This document shows, one piece after another, positions 17,292 to 26,546 of a DNA stretch of 64,000 nucleotides. Source of the stretch: an uncultured Muribaculaceae bacterium (lineage in GTDB: Bacteria; Bacteroidota; Bacteroidia; Bacteroidales; Muribaculaceae); NCBI GenBank assembly GCA_910588065.1, contig CAJUPZ010000007.1:48954-112953 (forward strand). The letters run 5' to 3'. Below the pieces are notes generated by a model, which did not search any database, was not told the DNA's origin, and saw only the letters and a list, made by a program, of their open reading frames with translations. The first letter of the stretch is position 1; every line of letters begins with the position of its first letter. Made by a program: the position numbers and the translations under genes.

Positions 17292-17338
17292 TGTCTATAA
17301 TTTAAGGTGCAAAGCGGCTACGCCGATGACTTTGCCAT
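17280..17338. repeat. 59-bp direct repeat, right copy
   Basis: This holds the hipB2 leader and start codons. With 15581-15639 it brackets the hipBA2 module. Confidence 0.8.
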
Positions 17339-17360
17339 GCCAACAATTCATTTGATGATG

Positions 17361-17368
17361 CAAAGATA
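17361..17368 (-). promoter_or_regulatory. -7 element of the hipBA2 operon
   Basis: TATCTTTG on the minus strand, 69 bases before the hipB2 start. An A+T-rich segment with partial symmetry (ATAGTAAAAATAGTTAT and ATGATAG) lies just upstream and could be the operator. Confidence 0.6.
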
Positions 17369-17575
17369 GTAAAAATAGTTATTATATGATAGGTTGAGAG
17401 ATTGGATTCCAAACTTACTGGGGTTCCGCCGCGAGTGTCACCCCATTATTGAACGGAGCTGGGGTGATTTTTACCCGCGGTGAGTGCGGTCGCGAGAGGA
17501 GAGATATGGGAGGTTTTGCAACGCCCCGGTGTTGCGTGAGGTGTTCGTCGCGTGATGCGGCTTATGAGATTCTGC

Positions 17576-18514
17576 TTACAGGGGTAGGGTGAAGGTGGGG
17601 CAGGCGATGCCGGTTGCGCCGAGGCCGCTTTTCTGGAGGAGCAGCCCGGAGTTGAGAATGTTGCCGTTGCTTTCGGTGGAGCCGCCCATGTCAAGAAAGT
17701 CGAGAGAGGCACAGCAGCGGGTGGCAACATGATCAATGACGGCGGTGAGGGCCTTGACCTCCCGTCCGCGGGGTGTGGAGGCCATGTATTGCACTTTGGC
17801 GGTGCGTGAGCAGAAATATATGAGCGCTCCGGCCACTATTTCGCCGTCCAGCGAGGCTGTGTATAGCCGGATGTTTTCTGGAAACAGGGATACGAGCCGG
17901 GTGATTTCCTCGAGGGTGTGGACCGGTGTTACTGCGTGGCGGCTCATGAGACACTCCTCAAGGATGGCCCAGTATTTGGGGTAGTCGGTTGATTCATGTA
18001 CTGTTACGCCGGATGATTTTGCGAGTTTGAGGCTTTGGCGCGTGCTTTCGTTGCGCGGCGCGGGGTTGCGCAGGTTTATAGCTGATGACAGCACGCAGGA
18101 GGTCATTGTGGCGCCGAGGCGAAACAGCGCGTATCTGTCTTCATCGGCCGGGGTCAGCGGGTAAATGTGGGGGAGGGGGGTGTATATCAGTTCGGTTGCT
18201 CCGAGATTGCGCAGATAGTGGAGTGAATCGTGGAAAAGCTGCATCATAGCGGAGCCGTCGAAGTGGCGCATGGGGGTTATCCATCCGCCGTAGGTGAGTC
18301 CTCGGTGGGTGGTTACGGTTGTGCCGCTGATTTCAGCGGGAAGCATTGCCAGGAGCCTGCCGCGCTGTGAGAAGGCGAGCAGCGAGCAGTCGTTGAAGCG
18401 GTGGGCGTGGTAGTCCATGTAGCTTCGCTGAAACAGAAATGACGCGCATCTGCTCCGTGAGGCGAAGTCATCCCACCGCTCTCTGAACTCCGGGGTGTAG
18501 CGTGATATAACCAT
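17576..18514 (-). CDS. FemAB-like/GNAT acyltransferase
   Basis: A 312-residue protein of the FemAB/Acetyltransf_6 type. Its N-terminal half resembles the first lobe of such enzymes (HRGLTYGGWITP, GATELIYTPLPHIY). The second half has the acyl-CoA-like core (EIVAGALIYFCSRTAKVQYM, then FLDMGGSTESNG, as in the D-GxSx motif of peptidoglycan-directed members). It could modify a cell-wall or exopolysaccharide component; substrate not visible. Its start shares one base with the alcohol dehydrogenase stop (TGATG), so the two are translationally coupled. Confidence 0.72.
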   Translation of the reverse strand: MVISRYTPEFRERWDDFASRSRCASFLFQRSYMDYHAHRFNDCSLLAFSQRGRLLAMLPAEISGTTVTTHRGLTYGGWITPMRHFDGSAMMQLFHDSLHYLRNLGATELIYTPLPHIYPLTPADEDRYALFRLGATMTSCVLSSAINLRNPAPRNESTRQSLKLAKSSGVTVHESTDYPKYWAILEECLMSRHAVTPVHTLEEITRLVSLFPENIRLYTASLDGEIVAGALIYFCSRTAKVQYMASTPRGREVKALTAVIDHVATRCCASLDFLDMGGSTESNGNILNSGLLLQKSGLGATGIACPTFTLPL

Positions 18515-19683
18515 CAGAGGGCGAGGCGGTATATCTCGGCTGTGTCTTCGGCTCTGAGGGGTAGGTAGCCGCCGATCACCTCACCTTTATTAATATGGAG
18601 GCGGCGCACCATCTCGGGGATGTCGGGGTTGTCGAGACACAGCTCTGCGAAGGTGACAGGGAGTCCGATGCTGCCGAAGAATGATTTGAGGCACTGTATG
18701 CCTTCCATCGCGGCGGCGGTGGTGTCGGTGGTGGTGACGTCGAATACGCGGCGTGCGAACTGGGCAATTTTGCCAGGCTCGCGGCCTGCCATGAAAGTCA
18801 TCCAGGCCGGGAAAATCACGGCGAGGCCGGCACCGTGGGTAACATTGTACATAGCGCTGATTTCGTGCTCAATGGCATGGCTCGCCCAGTCCTCTTTGCG
18901 GCCGGTGCCGCAGATGCCGTTGTGGGCGAGGGTGCCGCTCCACATTATGTTTGCTCTTGCCTGATAGTCATTGGGGTTTGCCATCACTTTCGGGGCTTCG
19001 GCTATGATTGCTTTTAGTATTCCCTCACTGACACGGTCTGTAATCTCAACATCGGGCGTGGGGGTGAAGTAGCGCTCCATGATGTGGGCCATCATGTCGG
19101 CTATGCCGCTTGCGGTCTGGTAGGGGGGCAGCGTGAATGTCAGCTCCGGGTTGAGCAGGGCGAATTTGGGCCGCAGCACAAAGTCGGTGCGTAGCGATAT
19201 TTTGATTTTGCCCTCGCTGAGGGTTATCACCGAGTTGCCGCTGCCCTCGCTTCCGGCGGCGGGAATGGTGAGCACCACACCAACGGGGAGTGCGACAGCC
19301 GGGGTTGCTTTGCCGGCATAGAAGTCCCAGAAGTCGCCGGGGTATGGCACTCCGAGGGCTATTGCTTTGGCTGTGTCGATAACCGAGCCGCCGCCCACGG
19401 CGATTATGCCGTCAATGCCGTTGTTGCGGCACATGTCGATGCCGGTGCGCACAGGTCCGTCAAGCGGATTGGGTTCTATGCCGCCCAGCTCCACCGATTC
19501 AATGCCTGCATCGGAGAGCGAGCCGCGCACTCTTCCGAGCACTCCGGAACGCACCGCGGAGCCGCCGCCATATACTATCAGAGCTTTTGTGATGCCGGTT
19601 GCTGTTGCCTCGGCTCCGGCTGAATTCTCAGCCCCGGTGCCGAAGATGTAGCGGGTGGGGGTGCAGTATGTGAAATTTTCCAT
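18514..19683 (-). CDS. Iron-containing alcohol dehydrogenase (BDH/YqhD type)
   Basis: An NAD(P)H-dependent group III alcohol or aldehyde reductase, 389 residues. The start MENFTYCTPTRYIFGTG is typical of butanol-dehydrogenase-like enzymes. The nucleotide-binding GGGSVIDTAKAIA is present. Metal ligands are the Asp and His in GIADMMAHIMERYF and the His residues of SHAIEHEISAMYNVTHGAGL. It is first in a two-gene unit with the FemAB-like protein. Physiological substrate unknown. Confidence 0.9.
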   Translation of the reverse strand: MENFTYCTPTRYIFGTGAENSAGAEATATGITKALIVYGGGSAVRSGVLGRVRGSLSDAGIESVELGGIEPNPLDGPVRTGIDMCRNNGIDGIIAVGGGSVIDTAKAIALGVPYPGDFWDFYAGKATPAVALPVGVVLTIPAAGSEGSGNSVITLSEGKIKISLRTDFVLRPKFALLNPELTFTLPPYQTASGIADMMAHIMERYFTPTPDVEITDRVSEGILKAIIAEAPKVMANPNDYQARANIMWSGTLAHNGICGTGRKEDWASHAIEHEISAMYNVTHGAGLAVIFPAWMTFMAGREPGKIAQFARRVFDVTTTDTTAAAMEGIQCLKSFFGSIGLPVTFAELCLDNPDIPEMVRRLHINKGEVIGGYLPLRAEDTAEIYRLAL

Positions 19684-19702
19684 CTTGTCGTTGTTTTTGT
19701 TG

Positions 19703-19710
19703 CAAAGATA
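19703..19710 (-). promoter_or_regulatory. -7 element of the alcohol dehydrogenase operon
   Basis: TATCTTTG on the minus strand, 20 bases before the start codon. Confidence 0.6.
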
Positions 19711-19871
19711 ACGGCGAAGAGCGTGTCGGAGTACCTCGCGTCCGGCATTTGTGGAGTTAAAGTAGGTTAAATTTTGCCACTCGGCGAGATGTGCTGTGGT
19801 TATGATTCAATAAATCAACGGTTTAGCTCGCAGGGCGCGCGTCCCTTGATAATTTTTAGGCTTTAAAATAC

Positions 19872-19902
19872 TTTGTCAGTGTCTTTAAAAACATTACTTT
19901 TG
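19872..19902 (+). promoter_or_regulatory. Promoter of the nan operon
   Basis: TTTG at 19872-19875, a 19-base spacer and TACTTTTG at 19895-19902. The leader to the nanT ATG is about 58 bases. No repressor gene lies beside it. Confidence 0.75.
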
Positions 19903-19966
19903 CGATTACGGAGCTCGCTCCGCCATCAGTTTAACCCTTAAATCTTACATTACAACACTGTTGATT

Positions 19967-21271
19967 ATGAAATTGCAAGACAAAAAAATTTATCCCTGGA
20001 TAGTGGTGGGGCTGCTTTGGGTGGTCGCACTCCTTAATTATATGGACAGGCAGATGCTCTCCACCATGCAGGGCAATATAGCGGAAAGCATCCCGGCGCT
20101 GCGCAATGCCGAAGCATTTGGTGCGCTGATGGCGATATTCCTGTGGGTGTATGGGTTCTGCAGCCCGTTTTCGGGGGCAGTAGCCGACCGTGTCAGCCGC
20201 AAATGGCTCATCGTAGGGTCGTTAGGCGTCTGGAGCGCGGTCACCTACCTTATGGGCTACTGCGAGAGCTTCGAGGGGCTGATGTGGCTGCGCGGCATCA
20301 TGGGTGTGAGCGAGGCTCTGTATATTCCCTCGGCGTTGTCCCTCATCGCTGACTTTTTCACCGGCAAAGGACGCTCGCTTGCCATCGGCCTGCACATGAC
20401 AGGTCTGTACTGCGGTCAGGCACTCGGCGGCTTCGGAGCTATGGTTGCCGGCAACTGGAGCTGGCAGGCTACCTTCCATTGGTTCGGTATCATCGGCGTT
20501 GCATACGCTGTTGTGCTCATATTCCTCTTGCATGAAAAGAGCGGACACGGCTCCGTCAAGCCGGCAGCCGCAAAGAGCGCTGCTCCGTCGGCAAAAAAAG
20601 AGTCTGTCATACAGTCGTTTGCCGTTGTGTTCTCCAACATAGCATTCTGGGTGATTCTATTTTTCTTCGCGTCAAGCTCAATACCGGGATGGGCAACCAA
20701 AAACTGGCTCCCGACCCTGTTTAAGGACAATCTTGGCCTGAGCATGGACTGGGCCGGCCCGATGGCAACGCTCACAATCGCCGTGTCAAGCTTCATTGGC
20801 GTGATGATTGGCGGTCCGATAAGCGACCGCTGGGTCAAGAAAAATGTAAAAGGACGTATCTACACAAGCGCCATAGGTCTTGCCATGATGATACCCGCGC
20901 TGGTGCTCATTGGCCTTGCCCACAATGCGTTCCTGAGTGTTCTCGCCGGCCTGTTCTTCGGTATCGGATACGGAATGTTCGATGCAAACAACATGCCTAT
21001 ACTCTGCCAGTTCGTCTCCTCGCGCCAGAGGGCTATGGCTTACGGGTTCATGAACTCGCTCGGTGTTATCATGGGTGCCGTGACCACCCAGCTGCTCGGT
21101 GGACTTGCCGATTCAATCGGTCTGGGCAAGTGCTTCGCGTTCATGGGTGCGATACTGATTGTGGCTCTCGCGCTGCAGCTCATAGTGCTCAAGCCGAAGA
21201 GCGATGACAAGGATGATGAGGATGCCCCCACCGCGGCAGAGAACCTCAAAGCCGAAACTGTAGAAGCATAA
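19967..21271 (+). CDS. nanT: MFS transporter, probably N-acetylneuraminate (NanT type)
   Basis: A 434-residue, 12-segment major-facilitator permease in the inner membrane. The start is ATG 19967 (MKLQDKK); a TTG at 19961 is less likely. The signature LNYMDRQMLS and the loop 2-3 motif GAVADRVSRKW are typical of the ACS/sialate group. A cytoplasmic loop rich in Ala and Lys sits in the middle and the C-terminus is acidic. It is the first gene of an operon with lyase, epimerase and esterase, so sialic acid is the likely substrate, as for NanT of Bacteroides. Confidence 0.85.
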   Translation: MKLQDKKIYPWIVVGLLWVVALLNYMDRQMLSTMQGNIAESIPALRNAEAFGALMAIFLWVYGFCSPFSGAVADRVSRKWLIVGSLGVWSAVTYLMGYCESFEGLMWLRGIMGVSEALYIPSALSLIADFFTGKGRSLAIGLHMTGLYCGQALGGFGAMVAGNWSWQATFHWFGIIGVAYAVVLIFLLHEKSGHGSVKPAAAKSAAPSAKKESVIQSFAVVFSNIAFWVILFFFASSSIPGWATKNWLPTLFKDNLGLSMDWAGPMATLTIAVSSFIGVMIGGPISDRWVKKNVKGRIYTSAIGLAMMIPALVLIGLAHNAFLSVLAGLFFGIGYGMFDANNMPILCQFVSSRQRAMAYGFMNSLGVIMGAVTTQLLGGLADSIGLGKCFAFMGAILIVALALQLIVLKPKSDDKDDEDAPTAAENLKAETVEA

Positions 21272-21305
21272 AACATAAACAAACAACCAACTATAAACAG
21301 CAATT

Positions 21306-22229
21306 ATGAAATTCGAAAAAATCAAAGGACTCATTGACGCTCCTTTCACACCAATGCTCCCTAACGGTGACATCAACCTGGAGCCGATACCCGCTTACGC
21401 TGCAATGCTCAAGAAAAACGGCCTCAAAGGCGTGTTTATCAACGGCTCAAGCGGCGAGGGCTATATGCTCACCACCGACGAACGCAAACGTCTCGCCGAG
21501 GCATGGGTGAAGGCTGTGCCCGAGGACTTCAAGGTGATAGTGCATGTGGGCAGCTGCTCACTGCGCGAGGCAAAGGAGCTTGCCCGCCACGCAGCCGAAA
21601 TCGGCGCTTGGGGCATCGGCGCCATGGCACCTCCCTTCCCTAAAATCGGCCGTGTGGAAGAGCTTGTGAAATATTGCGAGGAGATAGCCTCAGCCGCTCC
21701 CGAGCTCCCCTTCTACTACTACCATATCCCCGCATTCAACGGCGCTTTCCTGCCGATGATAGAGATGCTGAAAGCTGTGGATGGCAGAATTCCCAACTTC
21801 GCCGGCATCAAGTACACTTTCGAGAGCCTGTACGAGTACAACCAGTGCCGCCTGTACAAGGATGGCAAATTCGATATGCTCCATGGCCAGGATGAAACCA
21901 TCCTTCCCTCTCTCGCCCAGGGCGGCGCCCAGGGTGGCATCGGAGGCACCACCAACTACAACGGCAAGGAGCTCACCGGCATCATCGAGGCATGGGAAAA
22001 GGGTGATATCGAGACAGCTCGTGAGAAGCAGAATTTCTCTCAGGCAGTCATCAATGTCATTTGCAACTACCGCGGCAACATTGTCGGCGGCAAGCGCATC
22101 ATGAAGCTCATCGGCCTTGACCTCGGCCCAAACCGTGTGCCCTTCCGCAACCTCACAGACGAGGAGGAGGCAGCCATGAAGGCCGAGCTCGAAGCTATCA
22201 ATTTCTTTGACCGCTGCAATAAATTCTGA
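21306..22229 (+). CDS. nanA: N-acetylneuraminate lyase
   Basis: A cytosolic class I aldolase that splits sialic acid into ManNAc and pyruvate. It has 307 residues on a DHDPS-like barrel. Seen are the GSSGEGYMLT phosphate-like loop, the active-site Tyr in FYYYHIP (residue ~139) and the Schiff-base Lys in FAGIKYTF (residue ~167). GGTTNYNGK is typical of the NanL-like group of Bacteroidota. It lies 34 bases after nanT and seven bases before nanE. Confidence 0.95.
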   Translation: MKFEKIKGLIDAPFTPMLPNGDINLEPIPAYAAMLKKNGLKGVFINGSSGEGYMLTTDERKRLAEAWVKAVPEDFKVIVHVGSCSLREAKELARHAAEIGAWGIGAMAPPFPKIGRVEELVKYCEEIASAAPELPFYYYHIPAFNGAFLPMIEMLKAVDGRIPNFAGIKYTFESLYEYNQCRLYKDGKFDMLHGQDETILPSLAQGGAQGGIGGTTNYNGKELTGIIEAWEKGDIETAREKQNFSQAVINVICNYRGNIVGGKRIMKLIGLDLGPNRVPFRNLTDEEEAAMKAELEAINFFDRCNKF

Positions 22230-22236
22230 TAAGAGT

Positions 22237-23448
22237 ATGTGGACTTTAGATACACCGAAGTATCTCACCGAGTGGCGCGAGCACTATCGCCGCGACCTTC
22301 TTGACGACATACTGCCCTTCTGGCTCAAACACGGTTTGGACCGGGTGAACGGCGGTGTGTACACCTGTGTTGACCGCGAAGGCAATCTCATGGACTCAAC
22401 AAAGTCTGTGTGGTTCCAGGGCCGTTGCGGTTTTATCTACGCTTTCGCATATAATAATGTGGAGAAGCGCCCCGAGTATCTTGAAATGTCCAGGAGCTGT
22501 CTCGACTTCATCGAGAAATACTGCTTTGACACAGACGGCAGAATGTACTTTGAGGTTACAGCCGACGGCAAGCCTCTGCGCAAGCGCCGCTATGTGTTCA
22601 GCGAATGCTTCGCTGCAATCGCGATGTCGGAGTATGCCCTCGCCACAGGCGACCGCACATACGCCGAGAAAGCACTCAGACTGTTCAACGACATAGAGCG
22701 TTTCATCAACACCCCCGGCATTCTCGAACCGAAGTATCTGCCCACACAGAAGGCGATCGGCCACTCCGTGACCATGATACTCATCAACACCGCCGCCCGT
22801 ATCCGCGAAGTCATATCCGATCCGGTGCTCAACGAGCAGATAGAGCGCAGTATCGACACTATCCGCCGCTATTTCATCCATCCCGAATTCAAGGCATTGC
22901 TTGAAATGGTGACTCCGGAGGGTGAGCTGATTGACACAATCAACGGCCGCACCATCAACCCCGGCCATTGCATCGAAACAGCATGGTTTCTCCTCGAGGA
23001 GGCCAAATACCGTGGCTGGGACGAGGGCTACGGCAAGGAAATCAAGGAGATGGCTCTGCAGATTCTCGACTGGTCGTGGGACTGGGGCTGGGATCAGGAG
23101 TTCGGCGGCATAATCAACTTCCGCGACTGCAAGGGCTTCCCCGCGCAGGACTATTCGCAGGATATGAAATTCTGGTGGCCCCAGACAGAGGCTGTCATCG
23201 CCACACTCTATGCCTACGAGGCTACCGGCGACACAAAGTATCTTGAGATGCACCGCCTTGCCAATGACTGGACCTATGAGTTCCTTCCCGACCCTGTGTA
23301 TGGCGAATGGTTCGGCTATCTCCACCGCGACGGGTCTGTGGCACAGCCTGCCAAGGGCAACCTTTTCAAGGGGCCGTTCCACATTCCGAGAATGCTCATC
23401 AAGAGTCAGCTTATTATAGACAATATCCTTCAAAACTCATCTAAATGA
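22237..23448 (+). CDS. nanE: N-acylglucosamine 2-epimerase
   Basis: An AGE-family (alpha6/alpha6 barrel) epimerase that interconverts ManNAc and GlcNAc without phosphorylation, the Bacteroides-type route. The start is placed at ATG 22237 (MWTLDTPKY), giving 403 residues; a TTG-initiated frame overlapping nanA is less likely. Conserved features include KSVWFQGRCGFIYAF, NPGHCIETAWFLLEE with the catalytic His, and MKFWWPQTEAV. Its stop overlaps the start of the next gene by four bases. The product needs a hexokinase (RokA type), which is not in this window. Confidence 0.94.
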   Translation: MWTLDTPKYLTEWREHYRRDLLDDILPFWLKHGLDRVNGGVYTCVDREGNLMDSTKSVWFQGRCGFIYAFAYNNVEKRPEYLEMSRSCLDFIEKYCFDTDGRMYFEVTADGKPLRKRRYVFSECFAAIAMSEYALATGDRTYAEKALRLFNDIERFINTPGILEPKYLPTQKAIGHSVTMILINTAARIREVISDPVLNEQIERSIDTIRRYFIHPEFKALLEMVTPEGELIDTINGRTINPGHCIETAWFLLEEAKYRGWDEGYGKEIKEMALQILDWSWDWGWDQEFGGIINFRDCKGFPAQDYSQDMKFWWPQTEAVIATLYAYEATGDTKYLEMHRLANDWTYEFLPDPVYGEWFGYLHRDGSVAQPAKGNLFKGPFHIPRMLIKSQLIIDNILQNSSK

Positions 23449-26400
23449 GAAAACTGTTAGCATCAGCCGCCGCTTTCCTTCTGACAGGATCGGCGGCTTT
23501 TGCCGTTTTTGCGGCAAAACCAATCAAGGTTGCCTGTGTGGGCAACAGCATCACTTACGGATTTCTTGTAGAGAACCGTGAGGTGAACGCCTACCCCGTG
23601 CAGCTGGGCAAGATGCTGGGCGAGGGGTATGATGTGAAAGGTTTCGGCCGTCCCGGGGCTACTCTGCTCACCAAGGGTCACAATCCGTATGTCAAGAGCC
23701 CGGAATTTCAGGGTGCCATGCAGATGAAGCCCGATATCGTGGTGATGCATCTGGGAGTCAATGACACCGACCCCCGCAACTGGCCAAACTACAACAGCGA
23801 GTTTGTGGGCGACTATGTTGCAATGATAGACAGTTTCCGCAGCGTGAATCCGGATGTGAGGGTAATCATCGCCAACCTATCTCCGCTGAGCAGCAAGCAC
23901 TACCGCTTCAGATCAGGCACGCGCGACTGGCGTATCCTCGCCCGCAAGGCAATAGCCGATGTGGCCAAGGTGACAGGCGCAGAGCTGATAGACTTCGGGG
24001 ATGACCTGCGCGACAGACAGAATCTGCTCTCCGACGGAATCCATCCCAACGCTGCCGGCTCTACGATAATGGCCGAGAGCGTGTGCAGCGCCATCACCGG
24101 CAACTACGGCGGCTTGTCGCTGCCTGAGATTTATGGCTCGGGAATGGTGCTACAGCGCTATAAGCCGATACAGGTAAGCGGTAGGGCAAATGCCGGCGCA
24201 AAGGTGACTGTCAGTCTGGCGGGCAACACCGCACAGGCGGTTGCCGACAACCGTGGCCGCTGGGCTGTGGAGCTTCCGGCGCTGCCTGAGGCAACCGGCC
24301 TGGAGATGAAGGTGAGCGACGGAGCCAATACCTTCACGTTCAGCGATGTGGCTGTAGGCGAGGTGTGGCTGGCATCGGGACAGAGCAATATGGAGTTCCA
24401 TTTCGACTGGTCAAAGACCTTCGCCGCAGACTCGGCACTGTGCAATGATGCGCAGCTGCGCTTGTTTGACATGAAGCCGAGGGTTGTCACCAATTCCGTT
24501 ACATGGGAAACCGCCGAACTCGATTCGCTCGACGACATGAAGTATTATCTGCCCTCACGCTGGCAGAAATCGACAGCACGCTCAGCGGCTCCATTCTCGG
24601 CGATAGCGTGGTATTTCGGCAAAATGCTGCGCGACAGCCTTGATGTGCCTGTAGGAATCATCTGCAACGCAATCGGCGGCTCCGGCACCGAGGCGTGGGT
24701 GGATGTGGAGACTCTTGAGGGTGGTATGCCCGAAGTGCTTGTGAACTGGCGCAAGAATGACTATGTGCAGCCGTGGGCGCAGGGTAGGGCCGACCTCAAT
24801 ACCGGCAACGACATCACGCGTCGTCATCCGTACGAGCCTGGCTATCTGTTTGCAACCGGCATCAGGCCGCTTGAATCATATCCGGTGGCCGGTGTCATCT
24901 GGTATCAGGGCGAGAGCAACGCCCACAATATCGAAGTACATGAGGGGCTGTTCAAGCTTCTTGTGGAGAGCTGGCGCAAGCAGTGGAATGAACCGGAGCT
25001 GCCGTTCTTCTTCACACAGCTCAGCTCTATCAACCGTCCCTCATGGCCTGAATTCCGCAACAGCCAGCGGCTCCTTGCCAAATCTATCCCCGGCACTGCC
25101 ATGGCGGTGAGCCATGACTGGGGTGACTCGCTGGATGTGCATCCGCGCAACAAGCGCCCGGTCGGCGAACGCCTCGGACGCATAGCGCTCAACAGAGTGT
25201 ACAGTGTAGGCAATCTTAACCCGAGCGGCCCGCTGCCTCTGAGGGCTGAGGTCATTGCCCCCGGCACCGTGATGATAGATATGGAGTATGGCAACGGGCT
25301 GACCACATCTGACGGCAAGCCGGCACGCACCTTCGAGGTGGCTGAGATTGACGGCATATATTACCCTGCTGAGGCAACTTTATCAGATAATCAAATAATT
25401 CTCAAAAATATGGATATCACAAACCCGCGCTTCGTGCGCTATGCGTGGCAGCCGTTTACCAGAGCTAATCTTGTTAACTCCGACAGCCTGCCCGCCTCCA
25501 CTTTCAAAATTGAAATCACCGAGACTCCCGAAAGCGAGGAGGGGATTGCCTCAGGTGTGAGCGCAGCTTTTGCCGGCACAGTAGACGGCAAGGTAATCAA
25601 GGCCGGCGGCTGCAACTTCCCGGTTAATCCGATGGCTCCCGGCAGCGTGAAGAAGTTTTATCAGGCTATATATGAGCTTGTACCGCAGGCTGACGGCTCT
25701 ATCGTGAGCAAGAAAATCGGTATGCTTCCCGAGCCGATCGCATACGGAGCGTCGGCAACCACTCCCAAGGGCCTTGTTGCAATCGGTGGCACCACTGCAA
25801 GCTCAGCGCTCTCATCGGTGCTTCTCATATCGCTTGATGCCAACGGCAATGCTGTTGTATCAGAGCTTCCCTCGCTCCCCGCAACAGTTGACAACTGCTC
25901 CGCTGCCTATCTTGACGGCAAGGTGTATGTTGCCGGCGGCAATGTCAACGGTGTTCCCTCCAACTCGCTTTTCTGCCTCGACCTCGAAGCGATCGGCAAG
26001 GGATGGAAAGAATTGAAGAAATTCCCGGGCAATCCCAGAGTGCAGCCCGTGCTCGCAGCATCGAAGGATGTCAAGGGCAAAGGACAGCTGTACATGTGGG
26101 GTGGATTTGCCGGCAAGGGCGACAACCGCGAGGCTACACTCAACACCGATGGCCTGGCATTCAACCCCGCTTCCGGCAAGTGGAGTGAGCTTGCATCGCC
26201 GGTTAACAGCAATGCTGAGCCGGTGAGCACCGGCGGCGGTATTGCGGTTACTCTTCCTGACGGACGCATCGTTGTTACCGGCGGTGTCAACAAGGATGTG
26301 TTTCTTGAAGCACTGCGCAATCAGGCTCCCGATTATCTGTCACACCCTATCGAATGGTATCGTTTCAACGATCAGGTGTGTGTGTACGACCCCGTGGCTT

Positions 26401-26546
26401 CAACCTGGAGCCTTGGCGGCACAGACAGCGAGATAGCACGCGCCGGCGCTGCTGCGGCAGTGACTCCCGAGGGTGAGATATGGCTTATCGGCGGCGAGCT
26501 CAAACCGCGTATCCGCACACCTAAAGTGTCGAAAATCAAACTCTGA
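23445..26546 (+). CDS. Three-domain sialate O-acetylesterase / NanM-type mutarotase fusion
   Basis: An exported protein of 1033 residues with three catalytic-looking parts. After a signal peptide (residues 1-24), a GDSL/SGNH hydrolase (about 27-220) shows GNSIT with Ser35, GRPGAT, GVNDT and DGIHP. Then a beta linker and a sialate 9-O-acetylesterase domain (about 225-690) with LASGQSNMEF and GVIWYQGESNAHN. From about residue 700 a Kelch-type cyclically permuted mutarotase domain follows (KVYVAGGNVN, QLYMWGGF, IVVTGGVNK, IWLIGGEL), as in NanM. It should de-O-acetylate and epimerise sialic acids in the periplasm before uptake. It is coupled to nanE by ATGA. Confidence 0.88.
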   Translation: MRKLLASAAAFLLTGSAAFAVFAAKPIKVACVGNSITYGFLVENREVNAYPVQLGKMLGEGYDVKGFGRPGATLLTKGHNPYVKSPEFQGAMQMKPDIVVMHLGVNDTDPRNWPNYNSEFVGDYVAMIDSFRSVNPDVRVIIANLSPLSSKHYRFRSGTRDWRILARKAIADVAKVTGAELIDFGDDLRDRQNLLSDGIHPNAAGSTIMAESVCSAITGNYGGLSLPEIYGSGMVLQRYKPIQVSGRANAGAKVTVSLAGNTAQAVADNRGRWAVELPALPEATGLEMKVSDGANTFTFSDVAVGEVWLASGQSNMEFHFDWSKTFAADSALCNDAQLRLFDMKPRVVTNSVTWETAELDSLDDMKYYLPSRWQKSTARSAAPFSAIAWYFGKMLRDSLDVPVGIICNAIGGSGTEAWVDVETLEGGMPEVLVNWRKNDYVQPWAQGRADLNTGNDITRRHPYEPGYLFATGIRPLESYPVAGVIWYQGESNAHNIEVHEGLFKLLVESWRKQWNEPELPFFFTQLSSINRPSWPEFRNSQRLLAKSIPGTAMAVSHDWGDSLDVHPRNKRPVGERLGRIALNRVYSVGNLNPSGPLPLRAEVIAPGTVMIDMEYGNGLTTSDGKPARTFEVAEIDGIYYPAEATLSDNQIILKNMDITNPRFVRYAWQPFTRANLVNSDSLPASTFKIEITETPESEEGIASGVSAAFAGTVDGKVIKAGGCNFPVNPMAPGSVKKFYQAIYELVPQADGSIVSKKIGMLPEPIAYGASATTPKGLVAIGGTTASSALSSVLLISLDANGNAVVSELPSLPATVDNCSAAYLDGKVYVAGGNVNGVPSNSLFCLDLEAIGKGWKELKKFPGNPRVQPVLAASKDVKGKGQLYMWGGFAGKGDNREATLNTDGLAFNPASGKWSELASPVNSNAEPVSTGGGIAVTLPDGRIVVTGGVNKDVFLEALRNQAPDYLSHPIEWYRFNDQVCVYDPVASTWSLGGTDSEIARAGAAAAVTPEGEIWLIGGELKPRIRTPKVSKIKL

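Noticed and set aside
22396..23433. 345-codon frame antisense to nanE
   Set aside because: A shadow in high-G+C DNA; nanE has full family conservation on the plus strand.
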